This document shows positions 58,229 to 64,000 of a stretch of DNA of 64,000 nucleotides, piece after piece (position 1 is the first letter of the stretch; each line of letters starts with the position of its first letter). Position numbers and translations under genes: made by a program. The DNA is from Massilia sp. CF038 (GTDB taxonomy: Bacteria; Pseudomonadota; Gammaproteobacteria; Burkholderiales; Burkholderiaceae_D): contig NZ_FQWU01000001.1 in assembly GCF_900129765.1 (NCBI RefSeq), positions 1,674,001-1,738,000 on the forward strand, given 5' to 3'. Under the pieces are notes generated by a model, which ran no database searches, had not been told where the DNA came from, and worked only from the letters and a program-made list of their open reading frames with translations.

Positions 58229-61200
58229 ATGCCATCGCCCGTCACACCCGGTTTGCTCATTCTTCACGGTAATCAAATGGAGCAATTGCGCGCCGCTGTT
58301 TTCGGCTGGCTGCGCGCCAATCCGCTTGGGCCGCTGGAGCAGGAAACCATCCTGGTGCAGTCCAATGGCGTGGCCGAATGGCTCAAGATCGCACTGGCCC
58401 AGGAGCTGGGCGTGTGCGCCGCCACCCGGGTGGCACTGCCTGCGCGCTTTTTGTGGGAAGCCTATCGCGGTATGCTGGGGCGCGAGCGTGTGCCGGTGCG
58501 CGCGCCGTATGACAAAGGTCCCCTGACCTGGCGTCTGATGCGCCTGTTGCCGCTGCTGCTGGCCGACCCGGTGTTCCAGCCCTTGCGCCACTTTCTGCGC
58601 GACGGCGACCCGGAGCGGCGCTTGCAGCTGGCCGAACGGCTGGCCGACCTGTTCGACCAGTACCAGGTGTATCGCGCCGACTGGCTGGAAGACTGGTCGC
58701 ATGGGCGCGATGTGCTGCGCAGCGCGCGCGGCGAAGCCACCCCGCTGGCGCCCGACCAGCGCTGGCAGGCGCAGCTCTGGCGCGCCGTCAACGATAGCGT
58801 GCCAGAGCAGCAGCGTGACTCCGGACGCGCCACCATCCATCAGCAGTTCGTCGCTGAAAGCGCCAGCGCGCAGCCAGTGGGGCGCTTGCCGCGCCGCGTG
58901 GTGTTGTTTGGGATGTCGGCATTGCCCTACCAGACCTTGCAGGCGGTGGCGGCGCTGGCGCGCCATACCCAGGTGCTGCTGGCCGTGCCCAACCCCTGCC
59001 AGTTCTACTGGGGCGACATTATCGAAGGGCGCGAATTGCTGCGCGCGGCGCACAAACGCCAGCGCCTCAAGGATGGCATCGACCTGGGCGCGGTGCCGCT
59101 CGAAGAACTGCATGCGCACAGCCATCCCTTGCTGGCCAGCTGGGGACGCCAGGGGCGTGACTTCGTGCGCATGCTTGATGAATTCGACCAGTCCGGCGAG
59201 GCCGCCGGCCAGATGCGGATCGACTTGTTCAGCGAAGGCGAGGGCGTGACCTTGCTTGAGCAGGTGCAGGCGGCCGTGCGCGACATGCTGCCGCTGCGCG
59301 AGCACCCACGCGTGCCGCTGGCCGAAGGCGACCGCTCGATCGAATTTCACCTGGCCCACAGCGTGCAGCGCGAAGTGGAAATCCTGCACGACCAGTTGCT
59401 GTCCTGGTTTGGCCAAGGCCGCGGCCTGCGTCCGCGCGACGTGGTCGTCATGGTGCCCGATATCGACACCTTTTCCGCTGCCATCCACGCCGTATTCGAC
59501 CAGCACAAGCGCAGCGATCCGCGCTTCATCCCGTTTGAGATCGGCGACGTCAAGGACCGCAGCGTCAACCCGCTGCTGGTGGCGCTGGAGTGGCTGCTGC
59601 GATTGCCGCAGCAGCGCTGCCGCCAGAGCGAGGTGCGCGACCTGCTCGATGTACCCGCGGTGGCCGCGCGCTTCGGCCTGCAGGACGACGACCTGGCTAC
59701 CCTGGGCCACTGGATCGACGGCGCCAGCGTGCGCTGGGGACTGGATCAGGAACACCGCGATGGACTGGGGCTGGGGCAGGCGGGCGAACAGAATGCCTGG
59801 ATCTTCGGGGTGCGGCGCATGCTGCTGGGCTACGCCAGCGGTGGCGGCGCCAATTACCAGCAAATCGAACCGTATGCCGAAGTGGGCGGCCTTGATGCGG
59901 CGCTGGCCGGCTCGCTGGCACAGCTGATCGAAGCCCTGCTGGTCTGGCGCGCGCGCCTGGCCGGCGCGCATACACCAACCGAATGGGGCGAGCACGCACG
60001 CGCCTTGCTGGCCGCCTTCTTTGACGCCGGCCAGGAACAGGACCGCCTCACGCTGGCGCAACTGAGCGAAGCGCTGCAAGGGTGGCTCGAAACCTGCGCC
60101 AGTGCGGGTTTCGAAGAAGCCGTGCCCCTGGCCGTGCTGCGCGAAGCATGGCTGGGCGCCATCGACGAGCCGACCCTGAACCACCAGTTTGTCTCCGGTG
60201 GCGTGACCTTCTGCACCCTGATGCCGATGCGTGCGGTGCCGTTTCGCGTAGTCTGCCTGCTGGGCATGAATGACGGCGACTTCCCGCGCCGCGCGCGCCA
60301 GGCTGATTTCGACCTGCTTGCGCTGCCCGGCATGGCGCGCCCGGGCGACCGTTCGCGCCGCGACGATGACCGCTATCTGATGCTCGAAGCCGTTCTGGCC
60401 GCGCGCGACAAGCTGTATGTCAGCTGGGTGGGGCGCAATGTGCGCGACAACAGCGAGCAACCGGCTTCGGTGCTGGTGTCGCAGCTGCGCGACTACCTGG
60501 CGGCAGGGTGGGACCTCGACCTGGCGCGGCTCACCACCGAGCATGCGCTGCAGCCGTTCAGCCGCCGCTATTTTGAACGGGGCGGCTTGCTGACCTATGC
60601 CGGCGAATGGCGCGTGGCCCACGGCGCCGACGGTGTGTCAGACGAGCTGCAGCTGCCAGCCTACGAACTGGAGCCGGGTGCGCGTCTTAAACTGGGCGAA
60701 CTGGCCAGTTTCCTGCGCCAGCCCGCGCGCTACTTCTTCCGCCGCCGTCTGGGCGTGACCTTTACCGATCCCGATACCGTCGGCGAAGACGAAGAGCCTT
60801 TCTCGCTCGACGCGCTCGAGCGCTACTTTCTCGAAGATAGCCTGCTCGACGACGGCAGCGAGCCGGAACCCATCGACGAGGTGCGCGCGGCGTTGTCGCT
60901 GCGCGCCGAAAAACTGGCGCGCCAGGGCGTGCTGCCGATTGGCCTGCTGGGCCAGCAATGGCAGCGCCAGCTGGTCGAAGCGCTGGTGCCGGTGCGCACC
61001 GCCTGGCTGACACTGTGCGCGCGCTATGCCGCGCCGGCCCCGAAGCTGGCCGTCACGCTTGAATTTGACGGCGTCCACCTGGATGACTGGATCGACAAAC
61101 TGCGCAGCGGGGCGGGCGAGACCGCGTGGCTGCTGCAAATCTCGTCCAAGGTATTGGACAAAAAGGGGGCGGCGCGAGGCGACAAACTGATCGGCCCCTG

Positions 61201-61603
61201 GCTGCGCCAGTTGGCCAGCGCCGCCGTCGGCCAACCCGTGACAGGCTACCTGGTGGCGCGCGACGCGGTCGTGACCATGGCGCCGCTGGACCCGGAACAG
61301 TCACGCCGCCAGCTGGCCAGCCTGGTGGCCCTGTGGCGCGCCAATCTCGACCAGCCCCTGGCCGTGGCCTGCAAAACCGCACTGGTCACGCTGCAGGGAG
61401 GCGACGCCCGCAGCACTTACGAAGGCAGCTTCGAGCTCACCGGCGAAGTGGCGGACCTGTGTCTGGCACGCTTGTGGCCCGACTTCGCCAGCCTGTGCGC
61501 TGGCGGCCAGTGGGCTGCCTTGAGCGAAGCGCTGTATGGCGCGCTGGCCCAGTGGCTGGCCGAGGATCTGGCCATTGCACCGCTACAGGGAGAGGCGCAA
61601 TGA
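58229..61603 (+). CDS. recC: Exodeoxyribonuclease V subunit gamma (RecC)
   Basis: A 1124-residue RecC, the subunit of the RecBCD helicase-nuclease that recognises Chi and splits the DNA strands at broken ends. ATG 58229 has GGAG 5 bases upstream and gives the classical start PSPVTPGLLILHGNQMEQL; length matches E. coli RecC (1122 aa). RecC-type motifs include VQSNGVAEWLKIALAQ, FPRRVVLFGMSALP-like LPRRVVLFGMSALP, VMVPDIDTF and RAVPFRVVCLLGMNDGDFPR. It is an inactive helicase fold, so no Walker A is expected. Its stop overlaps the recB start (ATGA, 61600-61603). Confidence 0.95.
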   Translation: MPSPVTPGLLILHGNQMEQLRAAVFGWLRANPLGPLEQETILVQSNGVAEWLKIALAQELGVCAATRVALPARFLWEAYRGMLGRERVPVRAPYDKGPLTWRLMRLLPLLLADPVFQPLRHFLRDGDPERRLQLAERLADLFDQYQVYRADWLEDWSHGRDVLRSARGEATPLAPDQRWQAQLWRAVNDSVPEQQRDSGRATIHQQFVAESASAQPVGRLPRRVVLFGMSALPYQTLQAVAALARHTQVLLAVPNPCQFYWGDIIEGRELLRAAHKRQRLKDGIDLGAVPLEELHAHSHPLLASWGRQGRDFVRMLDEFDQSGEAAGQMRIDLFSEGEGVTLLEQVQAAVRDMLPLREHPRVPLAEGDRSIEFHLAHSVQREVEILHDQLLSWFGQGRGLRPRDVVVMVPDIDTFSAAIHAVFDQHKRSDPRFIPFEIGDVKDRSVNPLLVALEWLLRLPQQRCRQSEVRDLLDVPAVAARFGLQDDDLATLGHWIDGASVRWGLDQEHRDGLGLGQAGEQNAWIFGVRRMLLGYASGGGANYQQIEPYAEVGGLDAALAGSLAQLIEALLVWRARLAGAHTPTEWGEHARALLAAFFDAGQEQDRLTLAQLSEALQGWLETCASAGFEEAVPLAVLREAWLGAIDEPTLNHQFVSGGVTFCTLMPMRAVPFRVVCLLGMNDGDFPRRARQADFDLLALPGMARPGDRSRRDDDRYLMLEAVLAARDKLYVSWVGRNVRDNSEQPASVLVSQLRDYLAAGWDLDLARLTTEHALQPFSRRYFERGGLLTYAGEWRVAHGADGVSDELQLPAYELEPGARLKLGELASFLRQPARYFFRRRLGVTFTDPDTVGEDEEPFSLDALERYFLEDSLLDDGSEPEPIDEVRAALSLRAEKLARQGVLPIGLLGQQWQRQLVEALVPVRTAWLTLCARYAAPAPKLAVTLEFDGVHLDDWIDKLRSGAGETAWLLQISSKVLDKKGAARGDKLIGPWLRQLASAAVGQPVTGYLVARDAVVTMAPLDPEQSRRQLASLVALWRANLDQPLAVACKTALVTLQGGDARSTYEGSFELTGEVADLCLARLWPDFASLCAGGQWAALSEALYGALAQWLAEDLAIAPLQGEAQ

Positions 61604-64000
61604 GCGAACTGCTCGACCCCTTGCGCTTTCCCCTGCACGGCTCGCGCCTGATCGAGGCCAGCGCCGGTACCGGTAAGACCTGGACCATCGCCGCTCTGTA
61701 TCTGCGGCTGGTGCTCGGGCATGGCGGTGAGGACGGTTTTGGCCGCGCGCTGGCGCCGCCCGAAATTTTGGTGATGACCTTCACGCGCGCGGCCACGCGC
61801 GAACTGTCGAACCGGGTGCGCGAGCGCCTGATCGAGGCAGCGGCGCACTTCCGCGGCGAGCGTGTGCTCGACGACGCGCTGCTGGTTGCGCTGGCAGCGA
61901 GCTACGACAGCGACAGTGCGCGCCAAATCGCCGCGCACCGCCTGGTGATGGCGGCCGAAACGATGGACGAAGCGGCCATTTTCACCATTGACGCCTGGTG
62001 TCAGCGCATGCTGCGCGAGCACGCCTTTGACAGCGGCAGCCTGTTTGACGAAGAACTGGTCAGCGACGAACAAGCCCTGTTCGAGGACGCCGCCCACGAT
62101 TACTGGCGCCAGAATGTGTATCCGCTCGATGCAGCGGCCCTGGCCATTTTGCTGGGCTGCTGGAACGATGTCGAGGTACTCAAACGCGATGTGCGCGAGT
62201 TGGTACGCCGCGTGGGCGCCTTGGGCGAAGTGCCTGACGAAAGCCTGGCCACCTTGATCGCCCGGGTGGCGCGCGAACAGGCCGCGCAACTGGCGCAACT
62301 GAAAGCCGGCTGGCACGCGCGCGCCAGCGAGATGGAGCAATGGATTGCATACCAGCGCGAACTGGCACCGAAGTGCTTCAACGGTAACAAGCTGCGCCCC
62401 GATTCACTGGTGAAGTGGTTTGACGCGCTGCGCGCCTGGGCGCTGGACGAGGCCATGCACATGCCCGACCTGCCCGACACGGCCTGGCACCGCCTCACGC
62501 CCGATGGCCTGACCGACGCCTTCAGCAAAGGCTTTTCGGTGGAGATCGCATCGTGCTTCGACTGCACTACCGAACTATGGGATGCGCTCAAGGGCATCGA
62601 CCCGCTCGCGCACGCGTTGCACCGGCACGCTGCCAGCAGCATTGCCCGGCGCATGGCCCAGCTCAAGCAAAGCAAGCGCCAGTTCGGCTTTGCCGACATG
62701 CTCGAGCGGCTCAAAAATGCGCTCGAGGGCCCCAACGGTGAAGCCCTGCGCGAACGGATCCGGGCCCAGTTCCCGGTGGCGATGGTGGACGAATTTCAGG
62801 ATACCTCGCCCGACCAGTACCGCATCTTCAACCTGCTGTACCGGGTGGCAGAGAACGAGCGCACGCATGGCCTGTTCCTGATTGGCGACCCGAAGCAGTC
62901 GATTTACGGTTTTCGTGGCGCCGACATTCACAGTTACCTTGACGCCCGGCGCGCCACCGAAGGGCGCCACTACCAGCTGGGGACCAACTACCGCTCCACG
63001 GCAGCGCTGGTGGCGGCGGTGAACCGGCTGTTCCTGCACGCTGAAGGCGATGGCGACCGTCCCGGCTTTGCCGCTGGGGCCTTCCGCTTCCGCAAGGGTG
63101 GCGTCAATCCGCTGCCGTTCGAGGCCGTGGACGCGCGCGGGCGCAGCCAGGAGCTGGTCGGCGTCGAAGGGCCGTACCAGGCGCTGGCCATCTGCAGCAC
63201 GCCACGTGATGATTTACGCGCCGACGATTACCTGGAATTTTTTGCCCACCACGCGGCCGAGCATATCGTCACTCTGCTCAATGACCCTGCCGTCGGCTTC
63301 CGGGATGGTGCAGTCTTCCGCCGTTTGCTGCCGGCCGATATCGCGATCCTGGTGCGTAACCGGCGCGAAGCAACGGCCATCCGGCGCGCACTGGAACAGC
63401 GCAAGGTGGCCAGCGTCTACCTGTCCGACAAGGATTCGGTGGTCGAAAGCGAGGAAGCATTCGACGTGCTGCGCTGGCTGCACGCGGTCGCCAATCCCCT
63501 TGACGGGGCGCTGGCCCGGGCCGCCTTTGCCACCCGCACGGCGGGCTTGAGTCTGGCCGAGCTGGCACGCATGTCCTCGGACGAACTGGCGTGGGAAGAG
63601 CGGGTGGAGCAGCTCAAGAGCCTGCACATCATCTGGCAGCGCCAGGGCGTGCTGGCCATGCTGCGCCGCTTCATCCATGAACTGGGCTTGCCGGCAGCGC
63701 TGCTGCAAACGCCCGGTGGCGAGCGTCGCCTGACCAATCTGCTGCACCTGGCCGAGCTGCTGCAGTCCGCCAGCGCCCAGCTCGACGGCGAGCTGGCCCT
63801 GATCCGCTGGTTTGGCGAACAGGTGGCAGGGCAGGGCGAAGGCGGTGACGAGCGGGTGCTGCGCCTGGAAAGCGATGCGGAGCTGGTCAAGGTGGTTACG
63901 GTGCACAAGTCCAAGGGGCTGGAATATCCCCTCGTGTACCTGCCGTTTGCCGTCAGCGCGCGCAAGACCGAGCGGCGCAACCGCAGTTTCTTCGAGTATG
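61600..64000 (+). CDS. recB: Exodeoxyribonuclease V subunit beta (RecB), cut by window end
   Basis: The first 800 codons of recB, open to the last base. RecB is the 3'-5' helicase and nuclease subunit of RecBCD. Visible helicase motifs: Walker A EASAGTGKTWT near residue 19, LVMTFTRAATREL-type motif Ia (VMTFTRAATRELSNRV), Walker B MVDEFQDTSPDQ near 395, motif III GDPKQSIYGFRGADI, NYRST, and motif V VTVHKSKGLEYPLVYLP close to the window end. The nuclease domain should follow beyond the window. It is translationally coupled to recC by ATGA; recD is expected next. Confidence 0.95.
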   Translation, partial: MSELLDPLRFPLHGSRLIEASAGTGKTWTIAALYLRLVLGHGGEDGFGRALAPPEILVMTFTRAATRELSNRVRERLIEAAAHFRGERVLDDALLVALAASYDSDSARQIAAHRLVMAAETMDEAAIFTIDAWCQRMLREHAFDSGSLFDEELVSDEQALFEDAAHDYWRQNVYPLDAAALAILLGCWNDVEVLKRDVRELVRRVGALGEVPDESLATLIARVAREQAAQLAQLKAGWHARASEMEQWIAYQRELAPKCFNGNKLRPDSLVKWFDALRAWALDEAMHMPDLPDTAWHRLTPDGLTDAFSKGFSVEIASCFDCTTELWDALKGIDPLAHALHRHAASSIARRMAQLKQSKRQFGFADMLERLKNALEGPNGEALRERIRAQFPVAMVDEFQDTSPDQYRIFNLLYRVAENERTHGLFLIGDPKQSIYGFRGADIHSYLDARRATEGRHYQLGTNYRSTAALVAAVNRLFLHAEGDGDRPGFAAGAFRFRKGGVNPLPFEAVDARGRSQELVGVEGPYQALAICSTPRDDLRADDYLEFFAHHAAEHIVTLLNDPAVGFRDGAVFRRLLPADIAILVRNRREATAIRRALEQRKVASVYLSDKDSVVESEEAFDVLRWLHAVANPLDGALARAAFATRTAGLSLAELARMSSDELAWEERVEQLKSLHIIWQRQGVLAMLRRFIHELGLPAALLQTPGGERRLTNLLHLAELLQSASAQLDGELALIRWFGEQVAGQGEGGDERVLRLESDAELVKVVTVHKSKGLEYPLVYLPFAVSARKTERRNRSFFEY

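Overview
The window is high-GC, densely packed bacterial chromosome. The gene set suggests a betaproteobacterium of the Oxalobacteraceae (Massilia/Duganella/Janthinobacterium type): large hybrid kinases with tandem HAMP domains, GGDEF/EAL enzymes, YfcG-like glutathione transferases, a LuxR-RsaL-LuxI quorum circuit, adjacent recC-recB, and very large secreted repeat proteins. This placement is an inference from gene content. No rRNA, tRNA, prophage, IS element or CRISPR array was seen.

Layout. 1-10 kb: end of an unidentified gene, a membrane GGDEF/EAL protein, a stress-type operon on the minus strand (hemerythrin-like fragment, phosphoribosyltransferase, SRPBCC protein, erythromycin-esterase family), S-formylglutathione hydrolase, a DUF1353 protein and a two-gene chromate transporter. 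10-16 kb: small genes, a UvrD/Rep-type helicase and an HD hydrolase, each behind a LexA-like site, a response regulator with a PAS domain, a rhodanese, and two copies of a ~185 bp intergenic element carrying three DnaA-box-like motifs. 16-37 kb: one long plus-strand operon of six genes dominated by two giant exported proteins (2074 and 3746 aa), followed by thioredoxin-fold-like, ankyrin and vanadium-haloperoxidase-like proteins. 37-42 kb: glpD, a YceI-type lipoprotein with a lone GspF-like protein, two glutathione transferases and a 33-bp-arm inverted repeat. 42-49 kb: a minus-strand signalling operon (REC-GGDEF-EAL, a 1632-aa HAMP-repeat hybrid kinase, a CheR-like protein). 49-53 kb: quorum sensing and its probable target. 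53-64 kb: prolyl oligopeptidase, CHASE-domain hybrid kinase, recC and the first 800 codons of recB.

How it works together. The two most interesting parts are the giant-protein operon and the quorum island. In the operon, most junctions are ATGA overlaps or gaps of a few bases, and the two giant genes share an almost identical translation-start region. The first giant ends in an apparent M15-type zinc peptidase domain. The last gene has every expected vanadium-haloperoxidase active-site residue, so the operon plausibly builds or modifies an extracellular or surface structure. In the quorum island, luxR, a convergent rsaL-like repressor and luxI have the same order as lasR-rsaL-lasI. A lux-type box lies 65 nt before luxI, and a second related box lies 66 nt before a neighbouring all-helical gene whose pattern recalls HBL/NHE/ClyA-type alpha-helical toxins. 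Many signalling proteins (three c-di-GMP or kinase operons) flank these systems.
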